Assembly: GCF_051020955.1 (NCBI RefSeq)
Contig: NW_027476272.1
Coordinates: 1-64,000, forward strand
From: Megalopta genalis
Taxonomy: Eukaryota; Arthropoda; Insecta; Hymenoptera; Halictidae
Reading direction: 5' to 3'
Length of the DNA: 64,000 nt
In this document: positions 1 through 9,917 of the stretch, piece after piece
How positions within the stretch are numbered: position 1 is the stretch's first letter
Layout: each line of letters opens with the position of its first letter
Notes under the pieces: generated by a model
Database searches by the model: none
What the model was told of the DNA's origin: nothing
The model's input: only the letters and a program-made list of their open reading frames with translations
Made by a program: the position numbers and the translations under genes

Positions 1-535
1 AAGATAAGCTTTGTACTTCGCATTGATTTGAAGTAAAATCAAGTATTTCGCTTGGATTTGAAGCTAACTCGTTTGTTTCGCATGCAGTTGAAGCTCAATC
101 ATGTATCTCACAAGTATTTGAAGCTAAACCATTTGTTTCGCATGGATTTGAAGCTAAGCCTTCTCCTTCGCATTGATTTGAAGCTAAGTCATGTCTTACG
201 CTTGGATTTGAAGCTCACTCCTTTGTTTCTCCTGCATTTGAAGCTATTTCACTTATATCGCAAGGATTTGAATCTAAATCATTTGTGTTGCATGGATTTG
301 ATGCTAAGCCTTCTACTTCGCTTTGATTTGGAGCTAAATCGTGTGTTTCGCATGGATTTGAAGCTCCCTCGTTTGTTTCGCCTGCATTTGAAGCTCAATC
401 ATGTATATCGCTAATATTTGAAGCTAATCCATTTGTTTGCATGGATTCGAAGATAAACCTTCTACTTGGTATTGATTTTAAGTTAAATCATGTGTTTCGC
501 ATGGATTTAAAGATAACTCGTTTGTTTCGCATGCA
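1..535 (-). repeat. Left arm of the 30-bp tandem repeat array, inverted relative to the right arm
   Basis: The block consists of head-to-tail 30-bp monomers. Read on the minus strand they match the plus-strand monomers found after 3969. Most columns repeat gaagct...tttg every 30 bases. The array continues off the left edge of the window. Its inner end lies at about 535, where it joins the 3' end of the fibre-like gene. By eye, minus-strand variants in this arm match monomers near 11490-11610 and 11840-12180 of the right arm, including a shared aberrant monomer that lacks a base after atgcaaac. The two arms therefore share ancestry and form a large inverted repeat around the viral genes. Confidence 0.95.
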
Positions 536-1116
536 GCCGTTATTTTACCCATGAGTTCGGACTTGCATTTCTCGCTAGTCTGTTTGGCATCCTTCGCCAA
601 CTTTTCGTTAGCCGTTATTTTAGCCACGAGTTCGGACTTGCATTTTACACCGGCCAGTTCGACACCCTCCGTCACTTTTTCGTTAGCTGTTATTTTTCTA
701 CGAAGCTCGTCGTCTCCTCTTTTCGATACATCGTCAACGTACGATCTAGTGGCCGCGTCATCGTTTCGAAGCGGTTCCGCCAAATGTTTGATCCTCTTAT
801 TTCGAGCCGTGTACGATTCCGTTGAGAAGCACATCGCATTATTCTGCATGTACTCGTGAAGCGATGACGTTACAGTATCATCGCCTATCTTTGGAACGCG
901 ATCGACGTACAGTTTGGTTGCCGCGTCATCGTTCGTCGTAGGATTTGCGATACGAGCGATCTTAGCGCCTCGCGCGTCGTAGAAATTGCCGATCGAGCAT
1001 ATGGCATTGTCGTGTACATAATTTTTACATATCGAATAAAAAGTTGAAATATCTGCCAATATTTTCGACTCGGGCGTACTATGTTTATACAACGTACCAA
1101 ATTTATTAATAGACAT
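478..1116 (-). CDS. Fibre-like (tail-fibre repeat) protein of a Polinton/adintovirus-like element, fused to the repeat array
   Basis: The open frame encodes 212 residues. Two copies of a tail-fibre-type motif are visible at about residues 49-72 and 104-127. Each has the pattern AR-x-x-x-I-x-x-(I/L)-A-x-P followed by NDDAAT and YVD. Such motifs occur in phage tail fibres and in fibre-like proteins of some arthropod Polinton-like elements. Next come 25-residue repeats beginning KITANEK or KITAACE and containing KCKSEL (141-165, 166-190, start of a third at 191), probably coiled coil. From residue 194 the protein becomes decapeptide repeat (ACETNEL, then NPCETHDL) and stops. This last part is encoded by the left 30-bp array, so the native C-terminus has been replaced or the array grew from it. 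The role as a surface fibre is inferred. Expression is unknown. Confidence 0.6.
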   Translation of the reverse strand: MSINKFGTLYKHSTPESKILADISTFYSICKNYVHDNAICSIGNFYDARGAKIARIANPTTNDDAATKLYVDRVPKIGDDTVTSSLHEYMQNNAMCFSTESYTARNKRIKHLAEPLRNDDAATRSYVDDVSKRGDDELRRKITANEKVTEGVELAGVKCKSELVAKITANEKLAKDAKQTSEKCKSELMGKITAACETNELSLNPCETHDLT

Positions 1117-1134
1117 TTTTTTTCGTTTGTTGGT

Positions 1135-1380
1135 TCAGTTGTTTTCTTCTCCTTTCTTCTTCTTCTTCTTCTTTAACACCAACAACTCGAGTAGATCTTG
1201 CTGTTGCCCGATCTGTTGTATTTGCCGACAAATGTCGTCGAGTCTGAACTCAATATTTTTAAATCTGACCTCCCAACTTTCGTCTACGAATAACGTTTGA
1301 TTGGTTTCGCAGCAATTCCAACGGATACTCGTTTTATCGAACCATTTGATAAATTTACCAACAGGCATTTCATTCGTCAC
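1135..1380 (-). CDS. Small lysine-tailed protein of unknown function in the viral gene cluster
   Basis: The frame encodes 81 residues. I do not recognise a family. It starts MTNEMPVGKF, has a central stretch that could form a helix or coiled coil (about residues 38-68, rich in I, L, Q and D), and ends in a run of seven lysines followed by GEENN. The lysine run comes from a cttctt-type simple repeat. It is co-oriented with the ATPase, the DUF8207-like gene and the fibre-like gene, and lies 18 bp upstream of the fibre-like start and 24 bp downstream of the DUF8207-like frame. That tight packing is the main reason to treat it as a gene. The position between fibre and ATPase suggests a structural or accessory virion role, but this is only inference. 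Confidence 0.45.
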   Translation of the reverse strand: MTNEMPVGKFIKWFDKTSIRWNCCETNQTLFVDESWEVRFKNIEFRLDDICRQIQQIGQQQDLLELLVLKKKKKKKGEENN

Positions 1381-1404
1381 TAACGTAATAAATATTCGAA
1401 CAAT

Positions 1405-2488
1405 TTAATTTATAATCAATCCAGCTTCGCGAAGTTCTACCAGCTCATTTGGGTCATCCCGATGCACATAATCGACCGGATTGTTGGTTACACGCATCAT
1501 CGTCGTTGGAATATTTATACCTTTTCCACGTAACGCTGAGAACATTGGTCCTATAATAGTTTTGTACTTGTAGCCCTTATTTCCCATTATCTGATTACCA
1601 CGTCGGTGCGCATGCGTGGCGATGAGAATGTTTCTATAAATTTCTTTATCGTTCTCGGTGTACAGGTTCTCGTTGGGTATTCTTTTGAATATCAATTCGT
1701 AGAGACCTGGAGTTCCCCTGTACCTAATTTTATTAATAACAATATCATCGTTGCTTTCCACGTCGAACGCAACGTTTCCAAGCATCTGTTTGTTATTATG
1801 AAAATACACTCCGTACACATTGTCCTGACTTTTCGGCTGCCCGCTAAAGAAATTTCTCAAGTATTCGCTCGCTAAAGGTCTAAGATTACTGAACAAATGC
1901 TCGTATTCGTGGCGATGCTTTTCAGGACTTCTCAAAATATTTCGCATCGATGATTCCAACGATGTTGCAGCCGTTGGAGATGATTCGAAAGCTCCCTCCT
2001 TCTCCGGATGCATTGAAGGTGTTGGTTCGAGCACCATATTGCTGTCCGCATCGTGGTCGTCGTCGTCATCGTCAACGTCAACATAGTCAACGTCATCGCT
2101 GACACCGATGGGGGAATATACTTTATTCTTCTTCTTTTTCAAATGCATCCTTGGAGTTAATGTCGCTTCATCGTGTTTCCTCTTTTTCTTAATAAATTAT
2201 CACCCCACTTTCTTCTTCTTCACAGAGAACAGCGGCTGCTGCTGCTGCTGTGTTTGCTTGCAAATCCAACGGTCGATCAGCACTTGATGTATTATCTTTC
2301 GCTTCCGTAGCTGTATTTTGAACCAGCTGTTTCAACGGTTCCACAATCGGACGTAAATTCGTCTCAATGTTGGACTGTACATCCATTTTCCCAACTTTCA
2401 AGGCTAAACTCTTTTTACGTATGACGTCACTGGTCTTAGCTATTTCCTTAACGATGGCAGCTCGCAGGTTTTTCTTTGACGGACGCAT
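1405..2488 (-). pseudogene. DUF8207-like virus-derived gene split by a frameshift
   Basis: Two minus-strand frames together look like one gene. The upstream frame (ATG at 2488, stop at 2189) carries a basic helical N-terminus (MRPSKKNL, then residues rich in K, E and I) and a segment ending in an alanine run and EEEES. The downstream frame (1405-2148, in another phase) has a lysine-rich start, an acidic run of D residues at about 20-34, and a conserved-looking domain at about 91-204 with PLASEYLRNFF, VYGVYF and YRGTPGLYELIF. I recognise this layout as the DUF8207 type, common in insect Polinton-like elements, where both parts are one protein. The downstream phase stays open a short way upstream of 2148 into a KKKRK-type basic stretch and then meets stops near 2200. 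This places the break at about 2190-2205. The function is unknown. A spliced or programmed-frameshift product cannot be excluded. Confidence 0.6.
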
Positions 2489-2544
2489 ATCGAGTGGGGA
2501 GCACGATGTGACATCGACACCTCTTACCGTCCAAATGAGCCGGA

Positions 2545-3237
2545 TCACAGCACGACGAATTCGTTAAATCCGCGTCTGTAACTTCCTCGGTTCTCAGGAC
2601 TGTCTGTGTCGATTACAAGGAATTCATACTTGTTTCGCCAACACCTTGAACAAACTGCGTTGAAACTTTCGAACGACATATCGGTATTCACATGATCCTG
2701 ATGAACGTGTCGCAGATTCGTGGCATCTTCATTGAATAGAATCAATAGATTGGCATTGTCCCGAATCAAATGGTTGGGTATTCTCGCATACGATTGCGAC
2801 AGATAGAAACAATCGACGTGCGAATGTCTGCCCATCGCGAAATATTCTCTCATAACGTCCTGTTCGTCACAAGCAACGTCGTCGAAGATAAATATCGAAT
2901 TCGGTCGAGCATCCGCCGGGGGAATCACGTCCGCGTTGTCCGAATAGGCAAAATAACCTACGTCCTTGCCCACGTGCGAGAACAAGTTGTTGAAGTATTG
3001 ATATTTTGGCTGACGTAACGATTTCGAATACACGTACACATTTGCGAATCGCAGTCCATTCGGACTTTCCAACAGGCTAATCATGACGTTCGTTTTACCA
3101 CATCCTGACGGGTCGCTTATCACGCATCGTATAGTACTCGGTAGCAATGACCCATGCTTCCGAATTATCTCATCATGGTCGTCGAATGTGTGGCAGGTCG
3201 GAACCTGGATATTCAAGGACTGTCGTACGAAACGCAT
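2545..3237 (-). CDS. A32-like (FtsK/HerA-type) genome-packaging ATPase of a Polinton/adintovirus-like element
   Basis: The frame encodes 230 residues, close to the usual size of Polinton-type packaging ATPases, which pump DNA into capsids. The P-loop lies at residues 42-49 (DPSGCGKT), a Walker B-like strand at 114-120 (SIFIFDD), a sensor-like segment with YLSQSY at 145-150, and a conserved RDNANLLILF at 159-168. The first residue of the Walker A pattern GxxxxGK[ST] is Asp here instead of Gly, so ATP binding may be weakened. The frame is otherwise uninterrupted. It is the first gene of the minus-strand series and diverges from the small plus-strand gene at 3733. A TATA-like sequence lies about 55 bp upstream of the ATG. 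No polymerase B, integrase or major capsid gene is present in the window, so this is a partial element. Confidence 0.75.
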   Translation of the reverse strand: MRFVRQSLNIQVPTCHTFDDHDEIIRKHGSLLPSTIRCVISDPSGCGKTNVMISLLESPNGLRFANVYVYSKSLRQPKYQYFNNLFSHVGKDVGYFAYSDNADVIPPADARPNSIFIFDDVACDEQDVMREYFAMGRHSHVDCFYLSQSYARIPNHLIRDNANLLILFNEDATNLRHVHQDHVNTDMSFESFNAVCSRCWRNKYEFLVIDTDSPENRGSYRRGFNEFVVL

Positions 3238-3290
3238 GCTCTCTCTCTCGACTGTTATTGTTATGCTACATTTTCTTTTCGAACGATAAG

Positions 3291-3300
3291 GTATTTATAC
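3291..3300 (-). promoter_or_regulatory. TATA-like element upstream of the ATPase gene
   Basis: On the minus strand the sequence reads gtataaatac, a good TATA-box match 54 bp upstream of the ATPase ATG at 3237. It sits in the spacer between the divergent viral genes. AT-rich matches are common by chance, so this is only suggestive. Confidence 0.35.
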
Positions 3301-3420
3301 GAGAACTCAAGCATCATAGATATCAGTCTTCTCGTATTCTAATAATAGAGCACATCTCCGTGTAACTAACGCACGTGCAGTTTTTTTGTTCATTATCAAT
3401 CAAAAAACCTTTGACATAAC

Positions 3421-3716
3421 AGCTTCATATACCGCTACAGATTGGAAAGAAACAGCTTTGTATACCGCTACAGACTGGTAAGAAACAGCTCTGTATACCG
3501 CTACAGACTGGTATAAACAGCTCTGTATACCGCTACAGACTGGTATAAACAGCTCTGTATACCGCTACAGACTGGTAAGAAACAGCACTGTATACCGCTA
3601 CAGACAGGTAAGAAACAGCTCTGTATGCTGCTACAGACTGGTATAAACAGGTCTGTATAACGCTACAGACTGGTAAGAAACAGCTCCGTATACCGCTATA
3701 GACTGGTAAAAGACAT
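3421..3716. repeat. Second minisatellite: nine units of 32-33 bp between divergent viral genes
   Basis: About nine tandem units share the core gtataccgctacagactgg followed by ta(a/t)(g/a)aaacag. Units alternate between 32 bp (ggtataaacag) and 33 bp (ggtaagaaacag). The core contains the short inverted repeat ctgta...tacag, so each unit can form a small hairpin. The block fills most of the spacer between the ATPase (minus) and the 75-residue gene (plus). It is unrelated to the 30-bp array. It could hold regulatory or origin-like sites, in the manner of viral repeat regions, but nothing in the sequence proves it. Confidence 0.9.
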
Positions 3717-3732
3717 TCCCTCAAGATTAGGT

Positions 3733-3960
3733 ATGGGTCAGATAAGGAAGAAGGGTCGACGAGCGGTCAAGGGGAAGAAGAAGAAGAACTACAGTAGCTA
3801 CAATACTGGAAGAATTCTACTAATTGCCAAACGAGGTGGTTTTTTACCGCTGCTGTTTCCTGCTTTAGGAGCTTTGGGGGCATTGTCAGGCGGCGCTGCT
3901 GCAGTGGCTAAAACGATAAACCAGGCGAAAGCTCAGAAGAAACAATTGAAAGAAATGTAA
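3733..3960 (+). CDS. Small basic-hydrophobic virion-like protein (75 aa), Polinton/adintovirus cluster
   Basis: The frame encodes 75 residues. The first 22 are very basic (RKKGRR, KGKKKK), then comes a hydrophobic Gly/Ala/Leu-rich stretch at about 35-59 (GGFLPLLFPALGALGALSGG), and then a basic helical tail (AKAQKKQLKEM). This charge-plus-membrane-active layout is seen in small late proteins of adenovirus-like and Polinton-like elements, thought to bind DNA or disturb membranes. That assignment is by general character and not by a diagnostic motif. The gene is on the opposite strand to the other viral genes. It starts right after the 32-33 bp minisatellite and stops 8 bp before the right 30-bp array begins. 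The frame is intact. Confidence 0.55.
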   Translation: MGQIRKKGRRAVKGKKKKNYSSYNTGRILLIAKRGGFLPLLFPALGALGALSGGAAAVAKTINQAKAQKKQLKEM

Positions 3961-6900
3961 CGACACACAAATTAATGCGATGTAGAAGATTTAGCTTCAA
4001 ATTCGTGCGAAACAAATGATTTAGCTTCAAATACTTGCGAATATAAGTAATATAGCATCAAATGCAGGCGAAGCAAACGAGTAAGATTCAAATCCATTAG
4101 AAACGCACGATTTAGCTTCACATCAATACGAAGTAGAAGTTTTTGCTTCAAATATATGAGAAACAAATGATTTAGCATCAGATACTTGCGATATAAGTGA
4201 TATAGCTTCAAATGCAGGCGAATCAAACGAGTTTGCTTCAAATCCATGAGAAACACGTGATTTACCTTGAAATCAATGCGACGTAGAAGGCGTAGCTACA
4301 AATACATGAGAAACAAATGATTTATCTTCAGATATTGGGATATAAGTGATATAGCTTCAAATGCACGCGAAACAATCGAGTTAGCTTCAAATCCATGATA
4401 ACACATGATTTAGCTTCAAATCAATGCGAAGTAGAAAGCTCAACTTCGAACCATGCGAAACAAATCGTTTAGATTCAAATACTTGTGATATACATGATTT
4501 AGCTTCAACAGCTTGCGAAACAAACGAGTTAGCTTCAAATCCAAGCGAAAGACATGATTCAGCTACAAATCAATGCGGAGTAGAAGGCTTAGCTTCAAAT
4601 CCAAGCAAAACACATGATTTAGATTCAAATACTTGCGATATAAATGAAATAGATTCAAATGCAGACGAAACAAACGAGTGAGCTTCAAATCTAAGCGAAA
4701 CACATGATTTCGCTTTAAATTCATGCAAAACACTTGTAATAGCTTCAAATCCATGCGAAACACATGATTTACCTACAAATGCTTGCGATATAAATGATGT
4801 AGCTTCAAATGCAGGAGAAACAATCGAGTTATCTTCAAACCCATGCGAAACAAATGGTTTAACTTCAAATACTTGTGATATACATGATTTAGCTTCAACT
4901 GCATGAAAAACAAATGAGTGAGCTTCAAATCCACGCGAAACACATGATTTCGCTTTAAATTCATGCAAAACACTTGTAATAGCTTCAAATCCATGCGAAA
5001 CACATGATTTAGATTCAAATACTTGCGATTTAAATGAAATAGATTCAAATGCAGACGAAAAATACGAGTTATCTTCACATCCATGCGAAACACATGATTT
5101 AGCTTCAAATCAATGCGACGTAGGAGGTTTAGCTTCAAATCAATGCGAAACGAATGATTTGTCTTCAAATACTTGCGAATATAACTGATATAGCTTCAAC
5201 TGCATGCGAAACAAACGAGTTAGCTTCACATCCATGCGACACGCATGATACAGGTTCAAATCCATGCGAAACGCATAATTTAGCTTCAAATCATGCAGGC
5301 GAAACAATCGAGTTAGCTTCAAATCCAAGCGAAACACATGAATTAGTTTCAAATTCATTCGAAACACATGGTTTAGCTTAATATTTATGCGACACAAATG
5401 CTTCAGCTTCAAATACTTGTGATATACATGATTTAGCTTCAACTGCATGTGAAACAAACGTGTTAGATTCAAATTCAATCGAAACATATGATTCAGTTTC
5501 AAATCAATGCGAAGTAGAAGGCATAGCTACCAATCCATGCGAATCAACTGATTTAGCTTCAAATACTTCTGATATACATGATTTAACTTCATTTGCATGC
5601 CAAACAAACGAGTTAGCTTCAAATCCTAACGAAACACATGATTAAGATTCAAATCAGTGTGAAGTAGAAGGCTTAGCTTCAAATCCATGCGAAACGAATG
5701 AATGAGCTTCAAATACTTGCGAATATAAGTGAAATAGCTTCGAATGTAGGCAAAACAAACGAATTAGATTCAGATCCATGCGACACAAATTATTTAGCTT
5801 CATATAATTGTGATATACATGATTAAGATTCAGCTGCATGCGAAACAATCGATTTAGCTTCACACCCAAGGGAGACACATGATTTAACTTCAAATCAATG
5901 CGAAGTAGAAGCCTTAGCTTCAAATCAAAGCGAAAGAAATGGTTTAGCATCAAATACTTGTGATATACATGATTTAGCTTCAACTGCATGTGAAACAAAC
6001 GAGTTATCTTGAAATACATGTGGATCACATGATTTAGCTATTAAATCAATGCGAAGTAGAAAGCTTAGCTTCAATTCCATGCGACAAAAATGAATTAGCT
6101 TCAAATGCTTGCGATATAAATGATGTACCTTCAAATGCAGGCGAATCAAACGAGTTAGCTTCAAATCCATGCGAAACACATGATTTAGTTTCAAATTCAT
6201 GCGAAACACATGGTTTAGCTTCATATTCTAGCGAAACAGATGGCTTTGATCCAGATACTTGTGATAAAGATGATTTAGCTTCAACTGCATGCGAATCAAA
6301 CGAGTTAGCTTCAAATCCAATCGAAACACATGATTTAGATTCAAATTCATGCGAAGTAGAAGGATTAGCTTCAAATCCATGCGAAAAGAATGGTTAAGCT
6401 TCAAATACTTGTGATATACGTGATTTAGCTTTAACTGCATGCGAAACAAACGAGCTGGCTTCAAATCCAAGTGAAACTCATAATTGAGCTTCAAATCAAT
6501 GCGAAGTTGATGGCTTATCTTCGAATCCATGCGACAAAAATGAATTAGCTTCAAATGCTTGCAACATAAATGATGTACCTTCAAATGCAGGCGAAACAAA
6601 CGGGTTTGCTTCAAATGCATGCGAAACACATGATTTAGCTTCAAATTCACGCGAAGTAGAAGGCTTATCTTCGAAACCATGCGAAACAAATGGTTTAGAT
6701 TCATATACTTTTGAAATAGACGATTTAGCTTCAAATTCATGCGAAACACATGGTTTAGATTAATATTCATACGAAACACATGGTTTAGCTTAATATTCAT
6801 GCGAAACAAATGGTTCAGCTTCAAATACTTGCGATAGAAATGATTTAGCTTCATATACTTGCGATATAACTGATATAGATTCAAATGCAGGCGAAACAAG

Positions 6901-7917
6901 AGAGTTAGCTTCAAATCCAAGCATAACACATGATTTAGCTTCAAATCAATGCGAAGTAGAAGGCTTAGCTTCAAATCCATGCGAAACAAATGGTTTAACT
7001 TCAGATACTTGTGATATACATGATTTATCTTCAAATACAGGCGAAAAAAACGAGTTAGCTTCAAATACTTATGATTTACATGATTTAGCTTCAACTGCAT
7101 GCGAAACGAACGAATTAGCTTCAAATCCATGCGAAACACATGGTTTAGCTTCAAATACTTGTGATTTACATGATTTAGCTTCAACTGCATGCGAAACAAA
7201 TGAGTTAGCTTCAAATCCAAGCGAAACACATGATTTAGCTTCAAATCAATGCGAAGTAGTAGCCTTAGTTTCAAATTTATGCGAAACGAATGATTTGGCT
7301 TCAAATACTTGCGAATATAAGCGATATAGCTTCAACTGCATGCGAAACTAACGAGTTAGCTTCAAATCCAAGCGAAACACATGATTTAGCTTCAATTTCA
7401 TGCAAAGTATAAGTCTTAGCTTCAAATACATGCGAAATAAATGGTTTAGCTTCAAATACATGCTTTATACATGATTTAGCATAAACTGCATTGCGAAACA
7501 ATCGAGTTAGCTTCTAATCCAAACTTCAAATCAATGCGAAGTAGAAGCAATGCGAAACGATCGAGTTAGCTTCAAATCCAAGCAAAACACATGATTTAGC
7601 TTCTAATCATTGCGCATTAGAAGGCTTAGCTTGAAATCCATGCGATACAAATGGTTTAACTTCGAATACTTGTAATATACATGATTTAGCTTCAACTGCA
7701 TGCGAAACATACGAGTTAGCTGCAAATCCAAGCGAATCACATGATTTAGATCCAAATCAATGCGAAGTTGACGGCTTAGCTTCAAATCCATGCGAAACGA
7801 ATTATTTACTTTCAAATACTTGCGAATATAAGTGATATAGCTTCAAATGCAGGCGAAACAAACGAGTTAACTTCAAATCCATGCGAAACACGTGATTTAG
7901 CTACAAGCCAATGCGAA

Positions 7918-8619
7918 GTGGAAGGAATAGTTCCAAATCCATGTGAATCAAATGGTTTCGCTTCAAATACTTGTGATATACATGATTTAGCTTCAACTGC
8001 ATGCGAAACAAACGAGTTAGCTTCAAATCCAAGCGAAACACATGCTTTAGCTGCAAATCAATGCGAAGTAGTGGGCTTAGCTTCAAATCCATGCGAATCA
8101 AATGGTTTAGCTACAAATACTTGTGATATACATGATTTAGCTTCAGCTGCATGCGAAACAAACGATTTTGCTTCACACACAAGGGAAACACATGATTTAA
8201 CATCAATTCAATGCGAAGTAGAAGGCGTAGCTTCAAATCAATGCGAAACAAATGGTTTAGCATCAAATACTTGTGATATACATGATTTAGCTTCAACTGC
8301 ATGCGAAACCAACGAGATAGATTCAAATCCAAGCGAAACACATGATTTCGTTTCAAATCAATGCGAAGTAGAAGGCTTAGCTACAAATCCGAGCGAAACA
8401 TATGATTTAGCTTCAAATTCATGCGAAGTAGAATGCTTAGTTTCAGATCGATGCGATACGAATGATTTATCTTCAAATACTTGTGATATACATGATTTAT
8501 CTTCAACTGAATGCGAAACAAACGAGGTAGCTTCAAATTCAAGCGAAACACATGATTTAGCTTCAAATCAATGCGAAATAGAAGTCTTATCTTCGAATCC
8601 ATGCGAAATGAATGATTGA
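7918..8619 (+). other. Longest sense-frame open stretch inside the array (233 aa of decapeptide repeats)
   Basis: The frame holds about 23 decapeptides of the ASNPCETHDL type, most with a Cys at position 5 and acidic residues at positions 6-9. There is no signal peptide, promoter or splice context. The stretch is open because the monomer is 30 bp and the consensus plus frame lacks stops, so I treat it as repeat-encoded. It is listed because it shows how far a translated product could run if the array were transcribed. Confidence 0.3.
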
Positions 8620-9917
8620 GCTTCAAATACTTGCGAATATAAGTGATATAGCTTCAAATACAGGCGAAACAAACGAGTTAGCTTCAAATCCATGCGAAAC
8701 ATATGATTTTTCTCCAAATTAAGGCGAAGTGGAAGGCATAGATTCAAATCCATGCGAATCAAATGGTTTAGCTTCAAATACTTGTGATATACATGACTTA
8801 GCTTCAGCTGTATGCGAAACAAACGAGTTGGCTTCAAATCCAAGAGAAACACAAGATTTAGCTTCAAATCAATGCGAAGTAGAAGGCTTTGCATCAAATC
8901 CATGCGATACAAATGATTTAGCTTCATATACTTGCGATATAACTGATATAGATTCAAATGCAGGCGAAACAAGAGAGTTAGCTTCAAATCCAAGCGTAAC
9001 ACATGATTTAGCTTCAAATCAATGCGAAGTAGAAGGCTTAGCTCCAAATCCATGTGAATCAAATGGTTTCGCTTCAAATACTTGTGATATACATGATTTT
9101 GCTTCAACTGCATGCGAAACAAGCGAGTTAGCTTCAAATCCATGCGAAACACATAGTTTAGCTTCAAATACTTGTGATTTACATGATTTAGCTTCAACTG
9201 CATGCGAAACCAACGAATTAGCTTGAAATGCAAGCGAAACACATGATTTAGATTCAAATTCATGCGATGTAGGAGGCTTAGATTCAAATCCATGCGAAAC
9301 GAATGGTTTAGCTTCAAATCAATGCGGAGTGGAAGGCTTATCTTCGAAACCATGCGAAACAGATGGTTTAGATTCACATACTTGTGATATAAGTGATTTA
9401 AATTCAACTGCATGCGGAACAAACGAGAGAGCATCAAATTCAAGCGTAACACACGACTTACCTTCAAATCAATGCGAAGTAGAAGAGGTAGTATCATATC
9501 CATGCGACACATATTATTTAGCTTCAAATACTTGCGATGTAAGTGATATAGCTTCAAATGCAGGGGGAACAAAAGCGTGAGCTTCATATCCAAGCGTAAC
9601 TCATGATTTAGCTTCAGATCAATCCGATGTAGAAGGCTTAGATTCAAATCCATGCGAAACGAATGGTATAGCTTCAAATACTTGTGATATCCATGATTTA
9701 GCTTTAACTGCATGCGCAACAAACGTGTTAGCTTTAAATCCATGCGAAACACATGATTTAGCTTCAAATCAATGCGAAATAGAAGGCTGATTTTCGAATC
9801 CATGCGAAACAAATGGTTTAGCTTCAAATACTTGTGATATACATGATTTAGCTTCAAATCCATGCGAAATAGAAGGCTGATTTTCGAATCCATGCGAAAC
9901 AAATAGTTTAGCTTCAA
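8568..9917 (-). other. Longest antisense open stretch inside the array (449 aa)
   Basis: This is the longest open frame in the window. It encodes about 45 copies of a basic, Leu-rich decapeptide of the LKLNHVFRMD type and ends in a shift to the FEAKSCVSHG-type phase. It overlaps several sense-frame stretches in the same DNA. Length alone is no evidence for a gene here, since the consensus monomer has no stop in this phase. The predicted product would be very basic and amphipathic. I consider it an unselected product of the repeat. Confidence 0.25.

Noticed and set aside
551..859. Plus-strand open frame opposite the fibre-like gene
   Set aside because: It is antisense to a frame with clear tail-fibre motifs, so it is a shadow.
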